Assembly: GCA_016200225.1 (NCBI GenBank)
Contig: JACQFD010000006.1
Span: 1-64,000 of the forward strand
DNA length: 64,000 bases
Reading direction: 5' to 3'
Source of the DNA: Planctomycetota bacterium
Lineage (GTDB): Bacteria; Planctomycetota; UBA1135; JACQFD01
Part shown: in pieces, positions 18,261 to 26,428 of the stretch
Position numbering within the stretch: position 1 is the first letter of the stretch
How the letters are laid out: every line of letters starts with the position of its first letter
Notes under the pieces: generated by a model
Told to the model about the DNA's origin: nothing
The model's database searches: none
What the model saw: only the letters and a program-made list of their open reading frames with translations
Translations under genes and position numbers: made by a program

Positions 18261-19298
18261 ATGCATACAATAAATCCGGCGAATATAAATGTGCGCGCGG
18301 GCGGCGGCGTCGCCGTGGTGACGGGCGGCCTCGGATTCGTCGGAACGCACGTCGTCCGCGAATTGTTAAGTCGGGGGCGCCGCGTGCGCATTCTCGACGA
18401 CGGTTCGAATGCGTGCGACGCGTCGCGGGAGGCGTTTGCGCATGTGAACGATGTCGAAGTCGTCGATGGCTCGACGCTTTCGCGCGAAACCGTAAGAAAC
18501 GCGGTCGCGGGCGCGTCCGAATTATATCATCTGGCCGCGATTGTCGGCGTCCGCAGGGTCGCCGCGGATCCCGCGTTTGTTTTACAATCGAATCGGCTCG
18601 GCGCGGAGACCGTTTTCGGCGAATGCGAACGCGCCGGCGTCCCGGTTTTGTATATGTCGTCCTCCGAAGTATACGGATCGGGCGCCGCGGGGCGCGCGTT
18701 TCGCGAAAACGACGCGCCCGGTTTTTGTATAGATCGGATTTCGCACGACGGCCGCGCCGCGTATGCATACTCCAAATGGCTTGGCGAACGGCTGGCGCTC
18801 GAGGCGGCCGCGCGCGGCCACAGGATCGTTAGTGTTCGTCCGTTCAACATCGTGGGCGCCGCGCAAAGCGAAGCATCGGGATCGCTCGTGCCGAGTCTCG
18901 TGGCCGCCGCGCTGCGCGGCGAAAATTTACGTTTGGAAGGCGACGGCGGCGCGACGCGCGCGTTCGCGTGGGCTCCCGAAGTCGCGCGGGCGCTGGTCGA
19001 ATTGTTACATTGCGATGCGGCCTTCGGATCGATCGTCAACGTCGGCGGAACCGACGTGCGCACGATCCGCTCCGTCGCGGAATTGATATTACAAATAACG
19101 GGATCGGATTCGAAGATACAATTTCGAGAATCGGTCGTTCCCCGGGGAGTGACGGCCGTCGCGCACCGCCGCGCCGATTTGTCGCGTCTTTGCGAATGGA
19201 TAGGTTGGGCGCCGTCGGCTCCGCTGTCGCGGGCCGTGCTGGATGCCGTCGAATTCGCGTCGGGCCGCATCGCCGCGCCCGCCGCCGCGATCGTTTAA
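18261..19298 (+). CDS. NAD-dependent epimerase/dehydratase (extended SDR)
   Basis: Acts on a nucleotide-linked sugar. The Rossmann motif VVTGGLGFVGTHVV comes after a ~19-residue leader, and the catalytic Tyr-Lys pair is in AAYAYSKWLGERLALE. Other typical segments are LYHLAAIVGVRRVAADP and SSSEVYGSG. I prefer ATG 18261; GTG 18246, which overlaps the aminotransferase stop, would add five residues. With the preceding aminotransferase and the following membrane glycosyltransferase it forms a surface-sugar group. Confidence 0.92.
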   Translation: MHTINPANINVRAGGGVAVVTGGLGFVGTHVVRELLSRGRRVRILDDGSNACDASREAFAHVNDVEVVDGSTLSRETVRNAVAGASELYHLAAIVGVRRVAADPAFVLQSNRLGAETVFGECERAGVPVLYMSSSEVYGSGAAGRAFRENDAPGFCIDRISHDGRAAYAYSKWLGERLALEAAARGHRIVSVRPFNIVGAAQSEASGSLVPSLVAAALRGENLRLEGDGGATRAFAWAPEVARALVELLHCDAAFGSIVNVGGTDVRTIRSVAELILQITGSDSKIQFRESVVPRGVTAVAHRRADLSRLCEWIGWAPSAPLSRAVLDAVEFASGRIAAPAAAIV

Positions 19299-19316
19299 CA
19301 GCCCGTGCCGCTCAGC

Positions 19317-20984
19317 ATGGCCGCGCCCGTTGAACGTCGCGGCAGTCGGCAGGCAAACGGAGGGTTTCTCGGGATCGCGACGGCGCTTTCATTAACAACC
19401 GCGGTATGGTTATTTTCGATGATCGCGCACCGGCGCGAGGGATACTTTTTACAGATACCGATTTCCGACAGCGCGCTGATTCACCGCGACGCCATGCATC
19501 TACTCCGCGCGACGCAGGATCACGGCGTTTTTGGATTTCTCGACGCGTTTACGCACTCGAGCGCGACGCAGGCGCCGCTCCTGCCGCTCGTCTCGGCTTT
19601 TTGGATGTTACTATTCGGCGCGTCGCGCGCGGCGGCCGAACTGGCGATTCCCGCATTTCTTTTTATTTACGTTCATTCGACATACCGGATCGCCGCGAAA
19701 CTGTACGATTCGACGACCGCGCGCTGGGCGTCCGCGCTGGTCGTAACCTTTCCAATCGTATTGAATCTCGGGCGTTTTTATAATAGCGATCTCGCGTGGG
19801 CGGCCCTGCAGGCGGCGGCGGCGGCGGCGATGCTGGAGAGCGACGGGTTCTCGAAAAATCGCGCGACGCTACGATTCGGAATCTGGGCCGGCCTCAGCGC
19901 GCTCGCGCGTCCTCCCGGTCCGATCGCGCTGTTGCCGGTCTGCGCCGTTTATTATTTGCAACATTACAAAAAACCGGAACTCGCGCGCCGAACGATACAA
20001 TTCGGCATCGCCGTCGCGGCGTGTATCGCGGTCGCGGCGACGTGGTATGGACGAAACGGCGCCGAACTGCTCGAAAGTTTGTCGAGGGAATCGGGTGTGC
20101 GCGCGTGGTCCCCGTCGTTTTTCATGGCGATTCTGCTCGAAGGACCCGGATTTGTATTATTAATGATCGCCGTCCTCCTGTGGCTCGTGCACGTGCTCCG
20201 GCTGGGGCTCCGAGCGTCGTGGTCGCCGGCCATGCCCGCGCTTTTATTCATATTGGCCGCCGCGGCCGCGCTGCTTTTCGCGGCGACGCGCTGGTGCTCG
20301 GGCGCGCTGCACGCCGCGCTCCATCCGATCATTGCCATCGCATGCGTGCGGTCCGTGTTCGGCCTGCGTTTTACAATGATCCGCTGGCTTTGGGGCTACG
20401 CGATCGCCGCGATCGCGCTTTGGTCATTCGTCGAAACCACCTGTTTGTTCCCGCGCCCCTCCGACGGCCTCGGCGGCACGGGAACTGTAATATTTAGATT
20501 ACCGGTCTGGAGCCACCGGAGTTTTTATTGGAATTCGATCACGGAGCCCGACGAGCCGTGGATCGATTATCATACTCGCGAAATTTTATTTGCATTGGAC
20601 GCGATGCAACTCGACTTCGGTTCGCGCATCGTGGTACTGGCCGATCATCCGTTCGTCAACGCGGCCGTTTATCAGTATGAAGCGCTGCGAACGCGGCGGC
20701 CGTGGGGATTCTATCAATCGCCCGCGATCGTACTGCGCGACGCCGATCCGGCGAAATGGGACGCCGGACTTCGCGACTTGTGCGGCGGCGCGAACGCGAT
20801 TATTTGGAAATATAAGAAAGAGCGCGATCCCGCTTCGCGGATCGCCGGCGCGGCGCTCGCCGGCGTCGTCGACGACGGCGAACCGGCCGCTCCGAATGCA
20901 AGATTCGGCCTTCGGGGAGTTCCCATCGCGCTCCACGACGGATCGGAACTGCGCATTTACACGCCCGCGCGCCCGGGAAGATAA
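19317..20984 (+). CDS. Membrane glycosyltransferase, GT-C (ArnT/PMT-like)
   Basis: A ~555-residue polytopic protein with about 10-12 hydrophobic helices, for example ALSLTTAVWLFSMIAH near the N-terminus and LLMIAVLLWLVHVLRLGL in the middle. The pattern resembles GT39/GT83 proteins that transfer sugars from polyprenyl-phosphate carriers on the outer face of the inner membrane. A soluble C-terminal part of ~150 residues follows the last helix. The start is ATG 19317, with GTG 19305 also possible. It ends the plus-strand run; the next gene converges. Confidence 0.75.
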   Translation: MAAPVERRGSRQANGGFLGIATALSLTTAVWLFSMIAHRREGYFLQIPISDSALIHRDAMHLLRATQDHGVFGFLDAFTHSSATQAPLLPLVSAFWMLLFGASRAAAELAIPAFLFIYVHSTYRIAAKLYDSTTARWASALVVTFPIVLNLGRFYNSDLAWAALQAAAAAAMLESDGFSKNRATLRFGIWAGLSALARPPGPIALLPVCAVYYLQHYKKPELARRTIQFGIAVAACIAVAATWYGRNGAELLESLSRESGVRAWSPSFFMAILLEGPGFVLLMIAVLLWLVHVLRLGLRASWSPAMPALLFILAAAAALLFAATRWCSGALHAALHPIIAIACVRSVFGLRFTMIRWLWGYAIAAIALWSFVETTCLFPRPSDGLGGTGTVIFRLPVWSHRSFYWNSITEPDEPWIDYHTREILFALDAMQLDFGSRIVVLADHPFVNAAVYQYEALRTRRPWGFYQSPAIVLRDADPAKWDAGLRDLCGGANAIIWKYKKERDPASRIAGAALAGVVDDGEPAAPNARFGLRGVPIALHDGSELRIYTPARPGR

Positions 20985-21020
20985 TTTATATTAACGAAAC
21001 CGGCCGGCTCGACGGCGGAT

Positions 21021-21656
21021 TCAGCGCGACATCGTTAATTGTAACTTCGCGAGAAATCGAATCGCCGTGCCGAGATCGTCGGCGACGAGGTCGGGAGTCA
21101 CATCATAACGGCGCTCGTTCTTTGGCGAACGGATCAGCGCGGTTCGCGCGCCCGCGCGCGATCCCGCGAGCATGGCCTCGGCGCGATCGGAAATGATCCA
21201 CGACGTGTCGAGGGCAATATCATATTCGAGCCGCGCCGCTTTCATCGCGCCCGAATTGGGGAATCGGAACACGGAGTCGCGGCGGTGCAGCGGCGGCGCG
21301 TTCATTGCAAATGGACATGCATAATCCGCGACAATTGTAATTCCGGACGAAGTTAACGCTTCCTGAATATCGGCGCAGGCTTTTTGATGTTTCTTTTCGG
21401 GGACGCGCTCGAAGGCGATCGCGTCGTCGTTGCCGACCATAAAGACGCGGAAATGGCGCGGATTCAGTTGTAACAAGCCCTTCAGGGCCTCCTGATGAAC
21501 TGTAATATTAGCCTGACCGCGTTCGTTGCTTTCGACGAGCAACAGGGACGGTTTATCGATAAACAGAGCGCTTTTGGACACTTTCGACCTTATGGGAACG
21601 GGACGTGGACGACGGGCGACCTCCGCCGCGTCCGTCCGCTTTTTGAATCGAAACAA
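21021..21656 (-). CDS. Degenerate HAD-superfamily (GmhB-like) protein
   Basis: A 211-residue protein patterned on histidinol/heptose-bisphosphate phosphatases, but with broken catalytic motifs. The nucleophile loop reads ALFIDKPSLLLVESNE where active enzymes have LFLDRDGVLN, so the first Asp is kept but the second (acid/base) Asp is Pro. The zinc loop keeps one Cys (DYACPFAMNAPPLHRR). The Lys-Pro motif is replaced by FPNSGAMKAARLEYDI, and the metal-binding GDxxxD is SDRAEAM. The fold is probably kept and catalysis lost; a binding or regulatory role is inference. A strong minus-strand terminator lies 17 bp upstream of its start. Confidence 0.65.
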   Translation of the reverse strand: MFRFKKRTDAAEVARRPRPVPIRSKVSKSALFIDKPSLLLVESNERGQANITVHQEALKGLLQLNPRHFRVFMVGNDDAIAFERVPEKKHQKACADIQEALTSSGITIVADYACPFAMNAPPLHRRDSVFRFPNSGAMKAARLEYDIALDTSWIISDRAEAMLAGSRAGARTALIRSPKNERRYDVTPDLVADDLGTAIRFLAKLQLTMSR

Positions 21657-21672
21657 ATCGCCAAATGCTTGA

Positions 21673-21705
21673 GAAAAAAAACGGGCCCGGCAGTGGCCGG
21701 GCCCG
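21673..21705 (-). terminator. Intrinsic terminator downstream of the STAS-PilZ gene
   Basis: A perfect 10-bp GC stem (CGGGCCCGGC / GCCGGGCCCG, 21682-21691 and 21696-21705) with a 4-base loop is followed, on the minus strand, by eight T residues. This is the clearest intrinsic terminator in the window. It ends the STAS-PilZ transcript and lies just 17 bp before the next minus-strand start. Confidence 0.92.
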
Positions 21706-21730
21706 CGATTTCACTGATTTTCCGCTGAAA

Positions 21731-22492
21731 CTACTGCTCGGTCGCTTTTTTCAATTCGTCCTTGAGAAAACGCATGTCCTGCACGAACTGTTGCAGCGAT
21801 TTTTTATCGGCATCCGACATTTGTGTAATTCGCGCGCGCACGCCGACGCCGAAACCCTCTTTCGGGAAATCGAGCGAAACGATCTTGGATAAGACTTCGA
21901 TAAAATCGAGTTTCTTGGCCATCGGCAGCTTGAACTTGAGGCGCAGTTCGGTGCCCGGTTCGAATAACATTCTGAGATCGTTTACTTGGAGATTTGTATC
22001 TTTAGCATTCCACGCGAACACGATCGCTTCTTCTTCGAGCGTCCGGATCCGGCCGATTTCGGTAGGACGGGGCGCGAACTTCGCTTTTTGCGGATCGGTG
22101 TAACTAAACAATACGTCCCCGGCCGTCTGGACGGTGGCCGTCGCGCGTTTCGTTTCGCTGTCCGCGTCGATGGCGAGCGCGTCGTCCTCGTAAATCTTAA
22201 TGAGACGGTCCAGATGTAATTTTCCGATGACATCTTTACAAAAAGCCGACGGCTGCGAAATGACGAGATCGCCGCCGCGCTGACGGAGTTTCTTTTGCGT
22301 TCGGACGAGCGCGCCGAGCGCGGTCGAGTTGATCAGCCGCAGAAATCTTAAATTTAAGATAATCCGCAGCTTGCCGCTGTTCGCGCGGTTTTCGATTTCC
22401 TGTTCGAATTCCGGAACGAATGGAGTATCAAATTCTCCGCGCAGTCGAAGAATGGCGTAGTCCGAACCGATCGTGTCTTCTTCAATATGCAA
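21731..22492 (-). CDS. STAS domain protein with PilZ-like C-terminal domain
   Basis: A 253-residue cytosolic protein. Residues ~1-105 form a STAS (anti-anti-sigma) domain: ILRLRGEFDTPFVPEFEQEI and LRFLRLINSTALGALVRTQK, with the Ser that a partner kinase would phosphorylate in INSTALG. Residues ~135-245 resemble a PilZ domain (PGTELRLKFKLP, then GFGVGVRARITQMSDADKKS), but I do not see the canonical RxxxR c-di-GMP motif. The divergent neighbour is a SpoIIE-type phosphatase whose typical substrate is a phosphorylated STAS protein, so the two probably form a partner-switching pair. No anti-sigma kinase is nearby. Confidence 0.8.
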   Translation of the reverse strand: MHIEEDTIGSDYAILRLRGEFDTPFVPEFEQEIENRANSGKLRIILNLRFLRLINSTALGALVRTQKKLRQRGGDLVISQPSAFCKDVIGKLHLDRLIKIYEDDALAIDADSETKRATATVQTAGDVLFSYTDPQKAKFAPRPTEIGRIRTLEEEAIVFAWNAKDTNLQVNDLRMLFEPGTELRLKFKLPMAKKLDFIEVLSKIVSLDFPKEGFGVGVRARITQMSDADKKSLQQFVQDMRFLKDELKKATEQ

Positions 22493-22699
22493 GTTAGGCT
22501 CCGAGGATTGGGTTAGTGTTAGTTAGTTATTATTTAAATTCTGGCGCGGCCGCGCACGGAGCTGCCATCTCGGAAAGTTGCGCGCGCGCGTGTGCGCGCC
22601 GAGGGGGCGTGAAACCGCAGGCTGGTTAGGATGCGCGTCCGCCGGCACGCCCGCAAGACGCTTCCAAGCGGAGGCGTTTCGAGAGACACTGTGCGCAAC

Positions 22700-24106
22700 A
22701 TGGGTATCTTTGGCTTTGGCAAAGGCTCGCGCGGCGCGGGAGCGACTCCGCCTCCTCCGTCACCCGGTGCGGGCGCTCAACCGTCCGGCGATGCGCCCGA
22801 TGACGAGCACAACGACTCGTTTTTGACGGGAGACGAGCGCACCGACGGCAAAAACGTCCGCATGCTGCTCGCGATTGTCGCGGACGTCAGCTCGACGATG
22901 CAGCTCGAAAAGGTCCTCGTTTCGATCGTCGACAAAGCCATGATCGTCGCGCGTTCCGAGCGCGGATTTTTGTTATTAAACGACGGCGACAGCGACGGTG
23001 AAAATGCCGGCGAGTTGACGGCGCGGGTTGCGCGCGACGCGGCGGGCAAGGATTTGCCGAAGGACACGCGCTTTTCGACGAAGGTCGTTTCGCAGGTCGA
23101 AGAAACGCGCAAACCGATGACGTCAATGGTGAATTCCGACGCGCGCGCGCTCGAATTATCACAAAGCGTTTTCGATCTTCGGATCCGCGCGGTCATGTGC
23201 GCGCCGCTGCTTGTTAAAGATAAATTCATGGGCGCGATTTATGTAGACAGCCGCGTCGTTCAGCGCGAGTTTACAAAACCCGATCTTAAATTCTTCGCGG
23301 CGTTCGCGGCGCAGGCGGCTGTCGCTCTCGAAAATGCAAGATTGCTGCACGATTCGCTCGAAAAGGAACGCATGGAAGGCGAGTTGCGCGTCGCGCAGCA
23401 GATACAAAAGAGAATGTTGCCGCAATCGGCGCCCGTGCTCGACGCATTCGAGATTCACGGCGCGTACGAGCCGGCCTCGGAAGCGACGGGGGATTCGTTC
23501 GATTTTATACAATTGCCCGATGGGAATATTGCATTCAGCGTGACCGACGTTTCGGGCCACGGCCTCGGTCCCGCGTTCGTCACGATGTCGTCGCGCGCCC
23601 GCCTCCGCGCGTACCTCGGAACGGGAATGCCGCTCGGCGACGCGATTACACAATTAAACCGCGATTTGATGACGGACGTCGAGGAGGGAATGTTTCAAAC
23701 GCTGATCGTCGTATTGTTAGATGTTAAGAATGGGCGGTTGCAATACGTCAACGCGGGCCATCCGCCCGGGTTGCTCCGCCGCGCGAACGGCGGCGCGTTC
23801 GTCGAACTCGCGAGCGGCGGCGCGGCGCTCGGACTCATCGACACCGAAGTGTATAAACCGAGCGAATTCATCGAATTTCATCCCGGCGACGTCATCGTCG
23901 GATTCACCGACGGCATTACAGAAGGGCGGCCCGACAACGGAACGGAATTGTATGGTGATGCCCGCCTTCGCGACGTCATCGCCGCGCATGCGGATGCGAC
24001 CGCGGCGAATCTCGTCGGCGAAATTGTACAATCCGTAAAATCGTTCTGCGGCGGAAAGTCGCCCGACGATCTCACTCTCGTCGCCATGCGGCGCCGGCCG
24101 GCCTGA
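22700..24106 (+). CDS. GAF domain-containing SpoIIE/RsbU-type serine phosphatase
   Basis: 468 residues from ATG 22700 (MGIFGFGKGSRGAG); the frame extends 69 bp upstream, but that part is Arg-rich and not protein-like. Order: a Pro/Gly-rich linker (~1-45), a GAF sensory domain (~60-215; SERGFLLLNDGDSDGENAGE, VRAVMCAPLLVKDKFMGAIY), a short coiled linker (LRVAQQIQKRMLPQSAP), then a PP2C-SpoIIE domain (~245-465; SFDFIQLPDG, VTDVSGHGLGPA, VGFTDGITEG, SPDDLTLVAM) with its metal-binding Asp residues. It should dephosphorylate a STAS protein, most likely the divergent neighbour. The GAF ligand is unknown. Confidence 0.9.
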   Translation: MGIFGFGKGSRGAGATPPPPSPGAGAQPSGDAPDDEHNDSFLTGDERTDGKNVRMLLAIVADVSSTMQLEKVLVSIVDKAMIVARSERGFLLLNDGDSDGENAGELTARVARDAAGKDLPKDTRFSTKVVSQVEETRKPMTSMVNSDARALELSQSVFDLRIRAVMCAPLLVKDKFMGAIYVDSRVVQREFTKPDLKFFAAFAAQAAVALENARLLHDSLEKERMEGELRVAQQIQKRMLPQSAPVLDAFEIHGAYEPASEATGDSFDFIQLPDGNIAFSVTDVSGHGLGPAFVTMSSRARLRAYLGTGMPLGDAITQLNRDLMTDVEEGMFQTLIVVLLDVKNGRLQYVNAGHPPGLLRRANGGAFVELASGGAALGLIDTEVYKPSEFIEFHPGDVIVGFTDGITEGRPDNGTELYGDARLRDVIAAHADATAANLVGEIVQSVKSFCGGKSPDDLTLVAMRRRPA

Positions 24107-24134
24107 TTAATTAGTAGTTATCGAAAAACCGCCC

Positions 24135-25508
24135 GTGACTCCACGACTCGAGGACGTCTGCGCGAACGCGCCGCCCCGGCGATACGCGTTGGCCGGCGGA
24201 AATGTATATCGGGGCGGGCGATTCGAAAGACTTAATATTATCGTCGAGAAAGATAAGATTGCCGCGCTGACGGGCGATCCGGTTGCGGAGCCGCATTGTT
24301 TCGACGCGCGCGATGTTCATATTCTTCCGGGATTGCTCGATATTCATGTTCATTTTCGCGAGCCGGGATTGGAGCGGAAGGAGGGCTGGGCCTCCGGATC
24401 GCGCGGCGCGCTGCACGGCGGCGTGACGTCCGTTCTCGAAATTCAAAATAATCCGCCGCTCACCGTGTCGCTGGAGCGCCTGCTCGAGCGCGAATCGATT
24501 GTACAAAAACATTCGCTCGTCGACTTCGGCTTGTTTCCGAATCTACTTTCCGAAAGCGCCGGTGAACTAATAAAAATGGCGCCGCGCGTCCCCGGATTTA
24601 AATTATTCATGGGCGGTTCGACCGGCGTCGGCGGCGTCACCGATTACGGATTATTAAGAGATCTTTTCGCCGCCGCGGCGGCGGCCGGACGGCCCGTCGT
24701 CGTGCACGCCGAGGAGGAATCGCTGCTGCGCCGCGACGGAGCGAAATATACAAATATCGACGCGCGCAGCCACCATCTCGCGCGTTCGACCGAAGCGGAA
24801 ACGTTAGCCATCGCCGCGGCGATCGAGCTCGCGGCGGCGACGGGCGCGTCGCTGCACATATTTCATATATCGACGGGCCGCGGCGCCGATTTGTTAGCTC
24901 AAGGCAAGGCCTCCGGCGTGCGCGTTTCCGGGAGTACCTCGCCGCATTATTTATTATTAACGAACGAGATCGCCGGCGAAATCGGTAATTTTGCAAAAGT
25001 AAATCCGAGCATCAAAACCGCGCGCGACCGCGACCGGCTTTGCGAACGCCTCGCGGACGGCACGCTCGACGCGATCGGCACCGACCACGCGCCGCACCCG
25101 GTCGAGGAGAAGAATTTACCGTATGCGCAGGCTCCGTCGGGGCTTCCCGTCGTCGATTTGGTATATCCGTTATTGTTTGAAATCGCGGCGCGCGGCGTTC
25201 CGTTTTCCAGATTATTGGATTCCATGACCGCGGCAGCGGCAGGATGTTTCGGCATTCATAATAAATCGGGCATCGCCGTCGGCGGCGACGCCGATCTCGT
25301 TTTGATGCATCCCGACGCCGAACGCGCGGTCGCCGGAGCCGCGCTTCCGTCGAAATCGAAATGGTCGCCCTATGAAGGGCGGCGGCTGCGCGGTTTTCCG
25401 CAGGCGGTGATCCGGCGCGGCGAATTATTATTTATGAACGGGGATTATAAGAATGCAGGCCCCGCGCGAAGGCTCGAACTCGATCCGCCGGAGACGTCCG
25501 GCGGATAA
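24135..25508 (+). CDS. pyrC: Dihydroorotase (class I)
   Basis: Zinc amidohydrolase that closes carbamoyl-aspartate to dihydroorotate, the third step of pyrimidine synthesis. The metal-binding HxH is in DIHVHFREPGLERKEGW, the bridging Lys region is PGFKLFMGGSTGV, and further ligands are in VVHAEEES, HIFHISTGRG and GTDHAPHPVEEK. The 457-residue length and GTG start at 24135 are acceptable. The next enzyme of the pathway, pyrD, is at 53386. An allantoinase/hydantoinase assignment is less likely given HFREPGLE and GTDHAPH. Confidence 0.9.
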   Translation: MTPRLEDVCANAPPRRYALAGGNVYRGGRFERLNIIVEKDKIAALTGDPVAEPHCFDARDVHILPGLLDIHVHFREPGLERKEGWASGSRGALHGGVTSVLEIQNNPPLTVSLERLLERESIVQKHSLVDFGLFPNLLSESAGELIKMAPRVPGFKLFMGGSTGVGGVTDYGLLRDLFAAAAAAGRPVVVHAEEESLLRRDGAKYTNIDARSHHLARSTEAETLAIAAAIELAAATGASLHIFHISTGRGADLLAQGKASGVRVSGSTSPHYLLLTNEIAGEIGNFAKVNPSIKTARDRDRLCERLADGTLDAIGTDHAPHPVEEKNLPYAQAPSGLPVVDLVYPLLFEIAARGVPFSRLLDSMTAAAAGCFGIHNKSGIAVGGDADLVLMHPDAERAVAGAALPSKSKWSPYEGRRLRGFPQAVIRRGELLFMNGDYKNAGPARRLELDPPETSGG

Positions 25509-25537
25509 ATATTATAGATTCCGAGCGTTTAATTTAC

Positions 25538-26419
25538 ATGGTCCGGCTTTTCGATTCGGGATTTATAAAAAGAGTCGGCGCGCTTCGGTTGCGGGCGCAT
25601 TCCGGCTCGACGATCGCCGGCGCCGGCGGATCGGGCCCGGCGTCCGCGCGCGCCGGATTTGATATAAACGATTCGCGGCCCTATTCGCCGGGCGACGACC
25701 TGCGGGCGCTCGATTGGAACGCGCTCGCGCGCCTCGACGTTCCGATGGTTAAATATTACAGCGACGCGGCGCCTCCCGAGATTCATATCGTTCTCGACCG
25801 ATCGCGATCGATGGGATTCTGGAATTCGAAAATACCGTATTCGCAAAAAGACGCGTGCGCCCGGAGGCTCGCGGGGGCGCTTGGAATTGTAGCGATCGCT
25901 TCCGGCGGCGCGCCGCGCCTCGCGGGCGTTCGCGACGCGGCATCGACGGCGGCGACGCCCGCGGGCTGGTTGGGCCAAGTGGAAGAGGCGCCGCCGGAGC
26001 CCTGCGCCGAATTGTTAGATTCCATTCGAACGGGCGCCGCCTCGGCGGGGCGGCGCCGGGAATGGGTGTTGTTGAGCGATTTGTATGATTCTGCGCTATT
26101 ACAACCATTCGTCGAACGCGCCTGCGCCCGCGGCGCGCGCACGACGGTGTGCGCCGTTTGGAGCGCGCTCGATCTGGAACCGCCGGAATCGGCCGCGGAA
26201 GTGCGCGACGCGGAGACCGGCGAACGGCGTATGTTTACAAGTACGGGCCGGGAACAATTCATCATGAAACGCGACCGATTCATCGCCGCGTGGACCGAAC
26301 ATTGCAAACGTTCGGGCGCGGGATTTATTATAATAAACGCGGACGAGAGTTGGGAAGCGTCATTTATTAAATTATTGACGCATCTAAATTTTCCGGGCGC
26401 GGCCGGATCCCGCGGTTGA
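25538..26419 (+). CDS. DUF58 domain protein
   Basis: A 293-residue protein with the DUF58 hallmark SRPYSPGDDLRALDWNALAR, followed by a von Willebrand A-like fold whose MIDAS motif DRSRSM (DxSxS) is intact. Such proteins work with MoxR AAA+ ATPases and vWA membrane proteins in the assembly or activation of other proteins at the membrane. No MoxR gene is adjacent; pyrC precedes it. The next gene is a BatA-like partner 9 bp downstream, so they are co-transcribed. Confidence 0.88.
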   Translation: MVRLFDSGFIKRVGALRLRAHSGSTIAGAGGSGPASARAGFDINDSRPYSPGDDLRALDWNALARLDVPMVKYYSDAAPPEIHIVLDRSRSMGFWNSKIPYSQKDACARRLAGALGIVAIASGGAPRLAGVRDAASTAATPAGWLGQVEEAPPEPCAELLDSIRTGAASAGRRREWVLLSDLYDSALLQPFVERACARGARTTVCAVWSALDLEPPESAAEVRDAETGERRMFTSTGREQFIMKRDRFIAAWTEHCKRSGAGFIIINADESWEASFIKLLTHLNFPGAAGSRG

Positions 26420-26428
26420 CGGACGCCC

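Noticed and set aside
17722..18768. Long Arg-rich minus-strand frames opposite the DegT/epimerase genes (and similar ones elsewhere)
   Set aside because: These mirror GC-rich coding DNA, are extremely Arg-rich and carry no motifs; the plus-strand genes explain the sequence.
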